From Typhlomys cinereus (Eukaryota > Chordata > Mammalia > Rodentia > Platacanthomyidae), in assembly GCA_023101885.1 (NCBI GenBank), contig JALPQD010000089.1, forward strand, positions 1,039,087 to 1,103,086: DNA of 64,000 bases, in the 5' to 3' direction. The notes beneath the pieces are model-generated. The model saw nothing but the letters and a program-made list of their open reading frames with translations, was not told the origin of the DNA and searched no databases. Of this stretch, positions 12,847-23,784 are shown in pieces. Within the stretch, counting starts at the first letter, position 1. Each line of letters starts with the position of its first letter. Made by a program: the position numbers and the translations under genes.

Positions 12847-13848
12847 TTTATTTATTTTTTATTTCAGCTCATACAAACTTATTAGGTACACCAGTTCCCT
12901 CCCTCCCTCCTCCTCCCCCCATACCCCCTACTCCCCCTCTCCACCCCTCTCTCTCCCCATCCCCCAGTGCCTCCCACCCCAATTCCCAGAGAGTCCTTTC
13001 TTGTGCATGACTGATTTTCCTGTGGGCCCTCCTCTCCGATGACGTACAAGGACCAAGTGGCCTTTCCCGAACCCTTTCCCGTGTTCCCCTTAGGTATAGG
13101 AACACTGCTGTGGCTGCCAATCCTTTGCCTCCAAGGATCTTGGTGCCTTTAGCAGATGCTAGACTTTGTGAGGTCAGCAGTGTGTTGGACAATGCGCAGG
13201 GCATGCAAAGTCCAATTATGATTGCTTCAGCCCTAACTAGTATAGAGTATCTTACATATCATTGCTCCTCCCATCCTTATGCTCTTACACTCTTACCGCC
13301 CCCTCTTCCGCAAATTTCCCTGAGCTTCAAGATGGGGAGAGACTAAGCTGGCCTAGTTCTATGTAGTTGATATAGAGTCTCTGAAGTTCTGGATTGTGGT
13401 TTGTTGATTTTCTTTTGCAGTTTTGCTGCTCCTGCAATGCCCTTCACTCCATCCTGGTGGGCACTGTATGTTACCCCCTGGCCAGAGACAAAAAGCTGTT
13501 AGAGTATTGTGATAAAAGCACATTCAAAGGTAGATGTAATAAAAGTGGGAAACCACAGTGAGGAAGGGGTCTATCACCCATTTGCAAAATTGATACTTTT
13601 TATCTGCCAGACTATATGCCCTCCTCTTCTGGTGAGATCACTCTCCCTCAGTAGTAAATGATCAGGAACAAAAGTCTGTGAACTTAATCAGATGTCTCAT
13701 TACTTATTTGGGTCCTTGGTGGAGGCCTATTTTCCCTGCTGTAAAATGGTCCCTTCTCTCCTTGTTTCTGGTGTGGCCCTCCTACCCCATCCCTCCTGTT
13801 CATAATCCTTGGAATTACTGTCTCTAGGTGGGCTGGCTGGGTTTGGTA

Positions 13849-16800
13849 CTAGGAGCCACCTATTAGGGAGTACATACGGCTCTTAATTTTCTGGGTCTGG
13901 GATACTTCACTTAATATAATTGTTTCTAATGACATCCCGGCAAATTCCAGTAATTCATCATTTTTGATGGCTGAGTAGTACTCCATTGTATAGATGTACC
14001 ACAGTTTCCTTATCCACTCGTCAACTGTTGGACATTTGGGCTGATTCCATGACTTTGCTATTGTAAACAGTGCTGCTATGAACATGGTCGTGCTTGTGCT
14101 ATCGAGGTGAACCTCTGCTGTATGGGGGGTTATTCCCAAAAGTGGAATAGCAGGGTCATATGGCATTTCAATCTTTAATTTCTTTAAGAATCTCCAGACG
14201 GCTCTCCAGAGTGGCTGTATGAGCCTGCATTCCCACCAGCAATGTAGCAGAGTTCCCCTCTCTCCACATCCTCTCCAGCATTTGTCGTTGTTAGTATTGT
14301 GGATTTTTGCCATCCTGACCGGGATGAGATGATATCTCAGGGAAGTTTTGATTTGCATTTCCCTGATGGCTAAAGAAGTGGAGCATTTTTTCAGATATTT
14401 GTTAGACATTTTAATTTCATCCCTGGTAAAGTTTCTTTTAAGTTCCAGGGCCCATTTTTTAATTGGGCCATTGGTTTCCTTGGTGTTTAGTTTTCTAAGT
14501 TCTTTGTGCACTCTGGACAATAGAGCTCTATCAGATATGTGGTTAGTGAAGATTTTCTCCCATTCTGTGGGTTGCCTTTGAGCTGGCGTTACAATCTCTT
14601 TATCTGAACAGAAGCTCTTTAATTTCACAAGATCCCAACTGTTGAGAGTTGGTAGAAGTGACTGTGCCATTGGATGTCTGTTTAGGAACTGTTGGCCTAG
14701 CCCAATCAGCTCGAGGGAGTTCCCTATCCTTTCAACTATGGTTTTTATAGTCTCTGGCCTGATATCAAGGTCCTTGATCCATTTGGAATTAAGTCTTGTA
14801 CATGGTGACAAGTACGGGTCCAGCTTTAATCTTCTGCATGTGGAGATCCAGTTTTGCCAGCACCATTTGTTGAAGATGCTGTTCTTTTTCCATTGGATTC
14901 TTTGGGCCCCTTTGTCAAAGACCAAATGGCTGTAACTTTGTGGGCTTATATCTGGGTCTTCAACCCTTATCCATTGATCTGTGTGTCTATTTTGGAGCCA
15001 GTACCAGGCTGTCTTTACAACTATGGATTTGTAGTATAGACTAAGGTTTGGTATGGCAATACCTCCAGCTGTGTTTTTGTTAGTCAGGATTGTTTTTGGT
15101 ATCCTGGGTGTTTTGTGCCTCCATATGAACTTTGAGATTGTTTGGTCAACTTCTTTGAAGAATTGCTTTGGGATTTTGATTGGTGTAGCATTGAATCTGT
15201 ATATTGCCTTTGGTAGGATGGTCATTTTCACGATGTCGATTCTGCCAATCCAGGAACAAGGGAGGTCTTTCCACCTTCTGGTGTCTTCTGCTATTTCTTT
15301 CTTTAGGGTTTTAAAGTTTTCATTGTAAAGGTCTTTTACCTCCTTAGTTAGGTTTATACCAAGGTATTTCATTTTTTTAGGGGCTATAATAAATGGTATT
15401 GTTTCTCTCAAGGCTTTTTCACTTCTTTCATTCTGGGCATATAGGAAGGCCTCTGATTTTTGCACATTTATTTTGTATCCTGCCACCCTGCTGAACTTCT
15501 CAATTAGTTCCAGGAGCTTCCTGGTGGAGTTTTTGGGATCACTCAGGTATAAGATCATGTCATCTGCAAATAGGGATAGTTTGACTTCTTCCTTGCCGAT
15601 TTGAATCCCTCTTATGTCCCTTTCCTGTCTTACGGCTTCAGCTAAGACTTCAAGTACAATATTGAATAGAAGTGGTGAGAGTGGACAGCCTTGTCTAGTT
15701 CCTGATCGAAGTGGGAATGCTTCCAGTTGTTCCCCATTGAGCATAATCCTTGCTGTGGGCTTGTTGTATATAGCTTTTATTATATTGATAAAGGTTCCTT
15801 CCATTCCTACTGTCTCTAGCGTTTTGATCATAAAAGGCTGTTGGATCTTGTCAAAAGCTTTTTCTTTATCTATCGAGAGTATCATGTGGTCTTGGACTTT
15901 GTACTGGTTTACATGATGAATTACATTTATTGATTTGCGTATGTTGAACCAACCTTGTGTGCCGGGGATGAAGCCTACTTGGTCCCCATGAATGATCTTT
16001 TAATATGTTTTTGAATCCAATTTGCCAAGACTTTGTTGAGAATCTTTGCGTCTATGTTCATCAGGGAGATCGGCCTATAGTTTTCTTTTTTAAGCGAATC
16101 TTTATTAGGTTTTGGGATTAAAACGATATTAGCTTCATAGAAGGAATTTGGTAGTGTTCCTTCCTTTGCTATTTGATGGAACAGTTTAAGGAGTATTGGT
16201 GTTATTAACTCCTTAAATGTCTTGTAGAACTCTGTGCTGAATCCATCTGGTCCAGGACATTTTTTGGTGGGAAGATTCGAGATTACTTCTTCAATTTCCT
16301 TATATGTTATAGGACTATTTAAATAATTCACAACTTCCTAATTCAATTTAGGTAAGTTGTGTTTACTTAGAAATTCATCCATCTCTTTTGTGTTGTCAAA
16401 CTTCACAGAGTATAAGTTTTTGAAATATGATGTTATAATTCTCTGGATTTCTTGGGTATCCGTAGTGATAACTCCATGTTCATTTCTAATTTTGTTAATT
16501 TGGGTTTTCTCTCTCTTGCTTTTGGTTAGTTTAGCTAGGGGTGTATCAATCTTATTGATTTTTTCAAAGAACCAGCTTTTTGACTGGTTGATTTTTTCTA
16601 TCGTTTTCTTAATCTCGATTTCAGATATTTCTCCCCTTATTTTGCTAATCTCTTCTCTTCTACTACTTTTGGGATCAGATTGCTCTAGTTTCTCTAAAGC
16701 TTTAAGCTGCATTGTTAAGTTGTTTATTTCTGATGTTTCCATTTTTTTGATGTAGGCATTAAGAGGTATGAACTTACCTCTTAGAACAGCTTTCATTGTG

Positions 16801-17665
16801 TCCCAGAGATTTTGGTAAGTTGTATTTTCGTTATCATTCACTTTCAGGAAATCTTGAATTTCCTTTTTAATTTCTTCCTGAATCCAGTTCTCATTCAGCA
16901 TCATAGTGTTAAGTTTCCAGGAGTTAGTGTATTTTCTCTTGTTTGATGTGTTGTGGATGTCCAGCTTTAGGCCGTGGTGGTCTGATAGGGCACAGGTTAG
17001 AATTTCAACTTTCTTGTATATGTGTAGATTCGTTTTGTGGCCCAATATGTGATCTGTTTTGGAGAAAGTTCCGTGTGCTGCTGAGAAAAATGTGTATTCT
17101 TTGGTGCGTGGGTGAAAAGTTCGATAGAGATCTGTAAGGTCCATTTCTTTCAGGGTTTGATTAAGTTCCAAAGTGTCTCTGTTAAGCTTTTGACCTGTTG
17201 ATCTATCCCATGTTGAGAGGGCGGTGTTGAAGTCCCGAAGCATTATCGTTTGGGGATTGATTGCTTGCTTTAGACGCTGTAGGGTTTTCTTAATGAATGT
17301 GGAGGGGCCCGTATTGGGTCATATATGTTCAGTATTGTGAAGTCTTCCTGGTGAATTGTACCTGTGACTAAAATGTAGTATCCATCTGTGTCTCTTATAA
17401 TTTTCTTTGGTTTGAAATCCACTTTGTCTGATAGCATAATGGCTACCCCTGCCTGTTTTCTGCTTCCATTAGCTTGTAAAATTGTTGACCAGCCTTTTAT
17501 TTTTAGAGCGTGCCTATCTTTTGTGGTGAGATGGGTTTCCTGCAGGCAGCAGATTGATGGATTGTGATTTTTAATCCATGTTTGTAATCTGTGTCTCTTG
17601 ATCAGTGAATTAATTCCATTAACATTTAGTGTTATAATGGAGAAACTATTGTTAATTCCAGACAT
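13849..17665 (-). pseudogene. L1-B ORF2: endonuclease/reverse transcriptase, disrupted
   Basis: ORF2 of LINE-1 encodes the nickase and reverse transcriptase of target-primed reverse transcription. The N-terminal endonuclease shows LNVNGIN and QETH near 17600-17540 and the late SDHHGLKLD motif near 16985. The RT core shows FADD at 15559-15570, and the C-terminal Cys-rich motif ([10 protein letters not shown]...HCWWEC) lies near 14235-14290. Three or more lesions separate the frame: a shift between 17270 and 17243, an in-frame stop near 16334, and a shift near 16000 where a T is missing relative to the L1-A type sequence. The last 678 codons are open. Normal L1 ORF2 is about 1,275-1,280 codons, matching this span. 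Confidence 0.95.
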
Positions 17666-17715
17666 TTATTATGTTTAGTAGCTTTCATAAGTATATTGCT
17701 TCATTTTTAATGATG

Positions 17716-18786
17716 TTATACTTGCCTTCTGTTCTCCTGGATATGCCTGTTTTTTTCTTCACGCTTGAGTATTATTTCTAGCATTTTTTGAAGGCCTGGT
17801 TTGGTGGCCATGTATCCCTTAAGGTTGTCTTTGTGCTGGAAAATTTTTCTTTCTCCCTCGATCATGACTGATAGTTTTGCAGGGTAAATCAGCCTGGGTT
17901 GACATTTTTGCTCATTCAATACTTGAAGTATGTCTCTCCAAGCTCTTCTTGCTTTTACTGTTTCGACTGAGAAGTCATTTGTTATTTTAATAGGTTTGCC
18001 TTTAAAAGTGACTTGTTTTTTCTCCCTTGAAGCTCTCAGCACCAGTTCTTTATCTTGAATGTGGAGTGTTTTAACTATTATTTGCCACGGCGTGCTTCTA
18101 TTTTGGTCGTGTCTGTTTGGGGTGCGGAATGCCTCTTGTATATGGATGGGCCTCTCTTTTTTTAGATGAGGAAAGTTTTCCTTGATGATCGTTTGAAAAA
18201 TTTCCTCAGGGGTGGTATTTTGAGATTCTTGCTCTGGTATTCCATGAATACGCATGTTAGGCTTCTTTAGGGTGTCCCATATCTCTTGGATATTTCTCTG
18301 AAGTATCTTTTTGGCTTTAACAACCTCTTCCATTGAGCTGATTAATACTCCCACTTTATCTTCAAGGTCTGAAATTCTGTTTTCTGCTTCGTTAGTTCTG
18401 TTGATAAGACTCTCTGTGGCATTCTGGGTTGAAGATAACTTGTCTTTTAGCTCAGTTTTAAACTCTGCTTGAGTTTGTTTTAACTGCTCTATGCCACTTT
18501 TTGTTTCTTGCACTGTTTTTCTCAACTCCTCCAGATGTCTGTTGTGTTCCTCTTCAAAGCGATTGATTTGATTATGTAATTCCTCCCTGATTTCCTCTTT
18601 CATAGTATTGAACATGGTAATGATCATATTTTGAAAGTCTTTATCCTGGGTGGGGCTTTCTTGGCCTTTTTCTGTGGGTTTGTTCTTGTTGGAGTCTAAC
18701 ATTATGGGATTAATTTCTTCAGTGGGAAATTTGTTTACTTGATTGTTGCTTCTCATGGATTTGCACTTTGACTTTGGCATTGTCAT
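17716..18786 (-). CDS. L1-B ORF1 protein, intact (356 codons)
   Basis: L1 ORF1p is a trimeric RNA-binding chaperone that packages L1 RNA. The frame is fully open from ATG at 18786 to the stop at 17716. A short basic N-terminus is followed by a long heptad-rich coiled coil (about residues 52-172), an RRM-like domain beginning near residue 176 (NMRIHGIPEQ) and a basic C-terminal domain with RTPNRHDQ and the FSVET...ARRAWRDI region. The length is typical of rodent L1 ORF1. The ATG was chosen because it precedes the conserved start seen also in L1-A, although an internal Met follows at residue 3. ORF2 starts 50 bp downstream. There is no local L1 promoter, so expression would need a host transcript. 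Confidence 0.9.
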   Translation of the reverse strand: MTMPKSKCKSMRSNNQVNKFPTEEINPIMLDSNKNKPTEKGQESPTQDKDFQNMIITMFNTMKEEIREELHNQINRFEEEHNRHLEELRKTVQETKSGIEQLKQTQAEFKTELKDKLSSTQNATESLINRTNEAENRISDLEDKVGVLISSMEEVVKAKKILQRNIQEIWDTLKKPNMRIHGIPEQESQNTTPEEIFQTIIKENFPHLKKERPIHIQEAFRTPNRHDQNRSTPWQIIVKTLHIQDKELVLRASREKKQVTFKGKPIKITNDFSVETVKARRAWRDILQVLNEQKCQPRLIYPAKLSVMIEGERKIFQHKDNLKGYMATKPGLQKMLEIILKREEKNRHIQENRRQV

Positions 18787-18837
18787 TTTAACTCTTAAGA
18801 TCTCTCAATTTCACTAAACTGAATTATTTGGCCTGGG

Positions 18838-18853
18838 GTTATAGGACTATTTA
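18838..18853. repeat. Right target-site duplication of L1-B
   Basis: Exact copy of GTTATAGGACTATTTA at 12831-12846. L1-A ORF2 continues directly after it. Confidence 0.93.
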
Positions 18854-20176
18854 AATAATTCACAACTTCTTGATTCAATTTAGGTAAGTTGTGTTTACTT
18901 AGGAATTCATCCATCTCTTTTGTGTTGTCAAATTTTACAGAGTATAAGTTTTTGAAATATGATGTTATAATCAGTAGTGATACCTCCATGTTCATTTCTA
19001 ATTTTGTTAATTTGGGTTTTCTCTCTCTTGCTTTTGGTTAATTTAGCTAGGGGTGTATCAATCTTACTGATTTTTTCAAAAAACCAGCCTTTTGACTGGT
19101 TGATTTTCTGTATTGTTTTCCTAATCTCGATTTCAGCTATTTCTCCCCTTATTTTGCTAATCTCCTCTCTTCTACTGCTTTTGGGATCGTATTGCTCTAG
19201 TGTCTCTAAAGCTTTAAGCTGCATTGTTAAGTATTTATTTCTGATGTTTCCATTTTTTTGATGTAGGCATTTAGAGCTATGAACTTACCTCTTAGGACAG
19301 CTTCCATTGTGTCCCAGCAATTTTGGTAAGTTGTATTTTCATTATCGTTCACTTTCAGGAAATCTTGAATTTACATTGTAATTTCTTCCTGAATCCAGTT
19401 CTCATTCAGCATCATAGTGTTATGTTTCCAGGAGTTAGTGTATTTTCTCTTGTTTGTTGTGTCATGGATGTCCAGCTTTAGGCCGTGGTGGTCTGATAAG
19501 GTACAGGCTAGAATTTCAACTTTCCTGTATATGTGGAGATTCGTTTTGTGGCCCAATATGTGATCTATTTTGGAGAAAGTTCCGTTTGCTGCTGAGAAAA
19601 ATGTGTATTCTTTGGTGCGTGGATGAAAAGTTCGATAGAGATCTGTAAGGTCCATTTCAGTAAGGGTTTGATTAAGTTTCAAAGTAACTCTGTTAAGTTT
19701 TTTGCCTGTTGATCTATCCCATGTTGAGAGGGTGGTGTTGAAATCCCCAAGAATTATCGTTTCGGTGTTGATTTCTCACTTTAGATGTTGTAGGGTTTGC
19801 TTAATGAATGTGGGGGGGGCCGTATCGGGTGCATATATGTTCAGTATTGTGAAGTCTTTCTGGTGAATTGTACTTGTGACTAAAATGTAGTATCCATCTG
19901 TGTCTCTTATGATTTTCTTTGGTTTGAAGTCCACTTTGTCCGATAGCATAATGGCTACCCCTGCCTGTTTTCTGCTTCCATTAGCTTGTAGAATATTGGA
20001 CCAGTCTTTTATTTTTATGATGTGCCTATTTTTTTGTGGTAAGATGGTTATCCTGCAGGCAGCAGATTGATGGATTGTGATTTTTAATCCAAATTTGTAA
20101 TCTGTGTTTCTTGATTGGTGAGTTAATTCCGTTAACATTTAGTGTTTTAATGGAGAAACTTTTTATTTCCAGACAT
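18854..20176 (-). pseudogene. L1-A ORF2, 5' part (endonuclease side), broken
   Basis: This is the endonuclease domain and linker of L1-A ORF2, from a start equivalent to 20176 (the ATG position matching L1-B 17665) to the point split by L1-B. Conserved blocks such as GVAIMLSDKVDFKPKK and LSDHHGLKLDIH are readable in separate frames (19776-20138, 19371-19682, 18928-19224). Small deletions relative to L1-B include one near 18970 that removes roughly 25 bases. Confidence 0.9.
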
Positions 20177-20226
20177 TTATTATGTTTAGTAGTTTTTGTA
20201 AGTATATTGCTTTGCTTTTAATGGTG

Positions 20227-21303
20227 TTATATTTCCCTTCTGTTCTCCCGGATATGCCTGTTTTTTTCTTCAAGCTTGAGTATCATTTCTAGCATTTTTT
20301 GAAGGCCTGGTTTGGTGGACATGTATCCCTTCATCTGTCTTTGTGCTGGAAGATTTTTCTTTCTCCCTCGATCATGATGGATAGTTTTGCGGGCTGTATC
20401 AGCCTGGGCTGACATTTTTGCTCATTCAATACTTGAAGTATGTCTCTCCAAGCTCTTGTTGCTTTTACTGTTTCGACTGAGAAGTCATTTGTTATTTTAA
20501 TAGGTTTACCTTTAAAAGTGACTTGTTTTTTCTCCCTTGAAGCTCTCAGCACCAGTTCTTTATCTTGAATGTGGAGTGTTTTAACTATTATTTGCCACGG
20601 CGTGCTTCTATTTTGGTCGTGTCTGTTTGGGGTGCGGAATGCCTCTTGTATATGGATGGGCCTCTCTTTTTTTAGATGAGGAAAGTTTTCCTTGATGATC
20701 GTTTGAAAAATTTCCTCAGGGGTGGTATTTTGAGATTCTTGCTCTGGTATTCCATGAATATGCATGTTAAGCTTCTTCAGGGTGTTCCATATCTCTTGGA
20801 TATTTCTCTGAAGTATCTTTTTGGCTTTAACAACCTCTTCCATTGAGCTGATTAATACTCCCACTTTATCTTCAAGGTCTGAAATTCTGTTTTCTGCTTC
20901 GTTAGTTCTGCTGATAAGACTCTCTGTTGAGTTCTGGGTTGAAGATAACTTGTCTTTTAGCTCAGTTTTAAACTCTGCCTGAGTCTGTTTTAACTGCTCT
21001 ATGCCTGTTTTTGTTTCTTGCACTGTTTTTCTCAACTCCTCCAGATGTCTGTTGTGTTCCTCTTCAAAGCGATTGATTCGGTTATTTAATTCCTCCCGGA
21101 TTTCCTCTTTCATAGTATTGAACATGGTAATGATCATGTTTTGAAAGTTATTATCCTGGGTCAGGCTTTCATAGCCATTTTCCGTGGGTTTGTTCTGGTT
21201 GGAGTCTATCATTATGGGATTAATTCCTTCAGTAGGAGATTTGTTTACTGTTTACTTGAGTGTTGTTTCTCATGGATTTGCACTTTGACTTGGGCATTGT
21301 CAT
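20227..21303 (-). pseudogene. L1-A ORF1, frameshifted
   Basis: This matches L1-B ORF1 closely from the equivalent ATG at 21303. A 7-base duplication (GTTTACT repeated near 21248-21261) shifts the frame near the N-terminus, leaving the open stretch 20331-21212. A second indel near 20330 breaks the C-terminal part. The coiled coil and RRM-like domain are otherwise intact in sequence. Bases 20509-20760 are identical to 17999-18250 in L1-B. Confidence 0.9.
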
Positions 21304-21455
21304 TTTAACTCTTAAGATCTGTTTTTCAATTTCTGTGTGTTTTTCACTGAACTGAATTTCTTGGCCTAGGGTTCTGGGGGTGGGCGGGATTGGAGCTTAC
21401 CTAGGTCGTGGTGAGTCCCGGCTGGACTGCGGCCGTATCCTGGGTAGCGGGGTTA
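21304..21455 (-). promoter_or_regulatory. L1-A 5' UTR, GC-rich promoter remnant
   Basis: Upstream of L1-A ORF1 the sequence turns GC- and CpG-rich, unlike its surroundings. On the L1 sense strand it contains CCAATCCCGCCCACCC, a CCAAT motif joined to a GC-box-like element. L1 5' UTRs carry an internal pol II promoter, so this is the likely residue. Its activity is unknown. Confidence 0.6.
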
Positions 21456-21469
21456 GTGGAAAGGTATTC

Positions 21470-21575
21470 ATTTCTTTTCTGCTTTTGATCGTGGATGTGA
21501 TGTGACCAGAGGCCTCAGGCTCCTCTCTTCTGACTTCCCTATAATGATTGACCATAACTTGGAAATGCATGCTCA
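21470..21575 (+). repeat. URR1-like dispersed repeat fragment
   Basis: GTGGATGTGATGTGACCAGA, followed by a CAGGCTCCT and ACTTCCCT.TAATGATTGACCATAACTTGGAA order, matches the 3' half of a common rodent dispersed repeat. I recall it as URR1-like; the name is not certain. Confidence 0.4.
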
Positions 21576-21699
21576 TAGAACCTCTCTCCTCTTACCGTTT
21601 TTGTCAGGTATTTTGTTGCTGCACCATATAATGTATAACTAAATGTATAAGGTAGAACTAAAGCAGTGAGATTTTTAAAAAATATATTTTGGTTTTATT

Positions 21700-22310
21700 T
21701 GTAAAAAAATTATGTTAATTTTCTGTCATTGTAACAAACGCTGGATATAAATCAACTTTAGAGGAAAATATTTTTTATGGTTACAGAGATTTCAGTCTGT
21801 GGTCACTAGGCTATCTATATTGCTTTGGCTCTATGTTGGCTTAGTGTGCTGTGGGAAGACCACATGACTTGGGGGTTCTGTGCATCTCATGGTGGAAAGT
21901 GAGAGAGAGAGTAGAAGTGGCAGAGTTTCCAGTGTCCCCATCAAGAGCAAGCCTCCTCCCGAGGGCTGGGTCTCCATGTGTCCACAGTGGGGAGAGCCTC
22001 CTGTGGGCTGGATTTCTGTGTGCCCATATGTGAGTGGCCAGGGCTCCATGTGCCCATATGTGTGGGTGTCCACCTGTGGGCTGGGGCTCCCTGTGCTCAT
22101 GCCAGGAACTCGGTCTTATAGAAGATAGACAAAACAGCTATTCTTCAGCAGTTATCATGTGTTCTTGTGGAGTTCTGCAACCTGCACACTTACCTTGCTA
22201 GCCTGATAGTACCAGAGTGGGATCAGCAGGAATTGAATTAGGCTGGGTCAAGTGGGGATCCTGGAAAAGCTGAAACCAAGGCAAGATTATTATGGAATAT
22301 AATTCCTTAC
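21700..22310 (-). repeat. Degenerate dispersed repeat with internal tandem units
   Basis: The segment is GC-richer than its flanks. Between about 21960 and 22095 it repeats variants of a unit with CCATGTGTCC / GTGCCCATATGTG / GTGGGCTGGG. Short open frames on both strands read through these repeats and are not called. Confidence 0.45.
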
Positions 22311-23020
22311 ATACCATGAAATGGGGTTTTCAATAATGGCAGACAGACTACAAGTGCAAGGTCAACAACAGGTGGCTCTACCACCAACAATACAAACCTG
22401 CCAATTCTTAGACATGTTAATAGGCCCTAATGAATGTCCCCATGCATTGTGGGGGAAAGAACAGGCTGCTAATAAGTCAGGAATATAGTGATACAGTTAC
22501 AAGGATAATACTTTGTGCCCATTCTTTAAACATGCTAATTAACGTCCAGAAGGCTTCCAAAGAACAGGAAGAAATACGTAAAAAACACCTCTGCCCTTGA
22601 TCCCAATTCGAGAGAGGACAAGATCCATCCCTGCCCCTTATGGGAAAGTCAACAAGAGTCAGCCTACAACTATGCTGGCATTGGGGCACACTGCGACTGA
22701 GACTTCAAGGAATGCCCTTGGCATCCGTCTTCAAGAGATGGAGGTCTCCAGCTTGAGTGTTCCCCACCTGTCCCATGTGGAACTGGAAGCTCAGTCATGA
22801 TTATCTGCATCTTTAATGTATTTTCTTTTATTGCTTACATATTATTTTATATTGTCTGATTAAAAAAATTAGGACATAAAGGCAGAACGTGGATATGTCA
22901 GGGAAATGTTCAGGGGAAGTGGGAAGGTGAAAGGGATTATAACTATGATAATTGTCTCTACATGTATGAGATTGTAAAAAAGTAAAAATAAAGACAAAAT
23001 TAATTAAAAAAACAACAAAA
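22311..23020 (+). repeat. Unclassified sequence with A-rich retroelement-like 3' end
   Basis: The right end (22895-23020) shows GGAAGGTGAAAGGGATTATA, ACATGTATGAGATTGT and AAAAATAAA followed by an A-rich tail, the look of a plus-strand retroelement 3' terminus. The body is not recognised. This would be one of the few plus-strand elements here. Confidence 0.35.
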
Positions 23021-23099
23021 GCATGTTGAGGGAGAGGGAGGTAGGTTTTATAATTAGGAAGACTGAATGTTAATAAAAAATGATTTAAAAAAAAGAGCA

Positions 23100-23560
23100 T
23101 ATCGCCTGTGGCAATTCACCTGCATTGTTGCTGATGAAATCATGACAAAACAACTTAAGGCAACAAGGGGTATATTCTCTCTTATGATAGTCGAGTTAAA
23201 GTTGCTTGTCCAGCTTGGCAGGAGGATCCACATCAGCACCAAAGGCCTAGGGAGCTGGCCACACCACCTCCACATAACAGCTGAGAGACCAAGTGTACAG
23301 AAGCATTCCACTTTCCCTACCAGTTCCTCCATCTTATTTGCCTGCCCAGGGACTATTCCCCCCCCTCCTGGGCTGGGCCTTCTTCCTCATCAACTAGACA
23401 ATCTACAGTTTGCTCTGGGCTTAACTCATCTACTAACTTTCTACAAATATGCCTGGAACTTGAATCCTTAACCATCAAGTATCTAATTTTGACCCCTTCC
23501 TCCCCTTAACCTAGTTTCCTCCAACTGGGTCCTACCTCTTACCAGGCTCATCATCTCCCT
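23100..23560 (+). repeat. Medium-copy rodent repeat, copy 1
   Basis: Shared landmarks with copies at 30618, 31090 and 56895 are TGGCAATTCACCTGCATTGTTGCTGATGA-like start (first 20 bases conserved), CAGCTTGGCAGGAG, GGCCACACCA, GGGCTGG and the CTACAAATATGCC block near the end. It is interrupted downstream by the retrocopy at 23618. Confidence 0.6.
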
Positions 23561-23604
23561 ATAGTGACATATGCTGGGGATCAAACCTTTAACACAGGGG
23601 CCTT

Positions 23605-23784
23605 CAAGTAACATTTTTTTTTTTTAAGGGAGAAAGGGAGGTTTATTCAGCTTACAGTTCCAGAGGGAAGGTACAGTCTCTCAAAGCAGAGGTGGCATGG
23701 CTGGCTGGCCAAAGCTGGAGGAGGCTAAGTCACCGCAGACATCTTGGAAGCTGAGAGCTGCAGACTGCTTCCAAGTAACATTTT
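23605..23784 (-). mobile_element. Poly-A retrocopy resembling an LTR transcript 3' end
   Basis: A minus-strand insertion (23618-23771) starts at the left with poly-T and is flanked by CAAGTAACATTTT at 23605-23617 and 23772-23784. On its sense strand it ends GCTGAATAAACC.CC, CTTTCTCCCTT, then A's: an AATAAA signal about 16 bases before the tail. The region AGCTTTGGCCAGCC and AAGCTGAATAAA.CTC is shared with the solo LTR at 42838-43140. I infer that a polyadenylated LTR-derived RNA was inserted by L1 machinery. Confidence 0.7.

Larger units (their letters stand above)
12847..18837 (-). mobile_element. L1-B: nearly full-length LINE-1 nested in L1-A
   Basis: A 5.99-kb L1 on the minus strand: an A-rich 3' tail (T-rich at 12847-12862), 3' UTR with a pyrimidine tract, ORF2 (13849-17665), a 50-bp gap, intact ORF1 (17716-18786) and only about 50 bp upstream of the ORF1 start. 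The GC-rich promoter part of the 5' UTR, seen in L1-A, is missing, so this copy was 5'-truncated on arrival. A 16-bp target-site duplication surrounds it. On the L1 sense strand the insertion point is TATTT/AAATAG-like, compatible with the L1 endonuclease preference for TT/AAAA. Confidence 0.95.
9384..21455 (-). mobile_element. L1-A: LINE-1, split by nested L1-B
   Basis: This minus-strand LINE-1 runs from its T-rich 3' end (9384) through the 3' UTR with its pyrimidine tract (9434-9500) and ORF2 up to 12830. It is then interrupted by L1-B and resumes at 18838 with the rest of ORF2, ORF1 and a GC-rich 5' UTR ending near 21455. Without the insertion it is about 6.1 kb, close to full length. ORF2 and ORF1 carry several frameshifts and stops. 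It must predate L1-B, because L1-B sits inside it with a target-site duplication. I could not fix its own TSD: the flanks share only a weak TTTCTTTTCT. Confidence 0.9.

Noticed and set aside
14348..16755. Plus-strand open frames of 60-130 codons across L1-B
   Set aside because: They are antisense shadows of ORF2; identical frames recur in every L1 copy at the same position.
13849..17665. Functional L1 ORF2
   Set aside because: At least two frameshifts and one in-frame stop interrupt it, and the element lacks its promoter.
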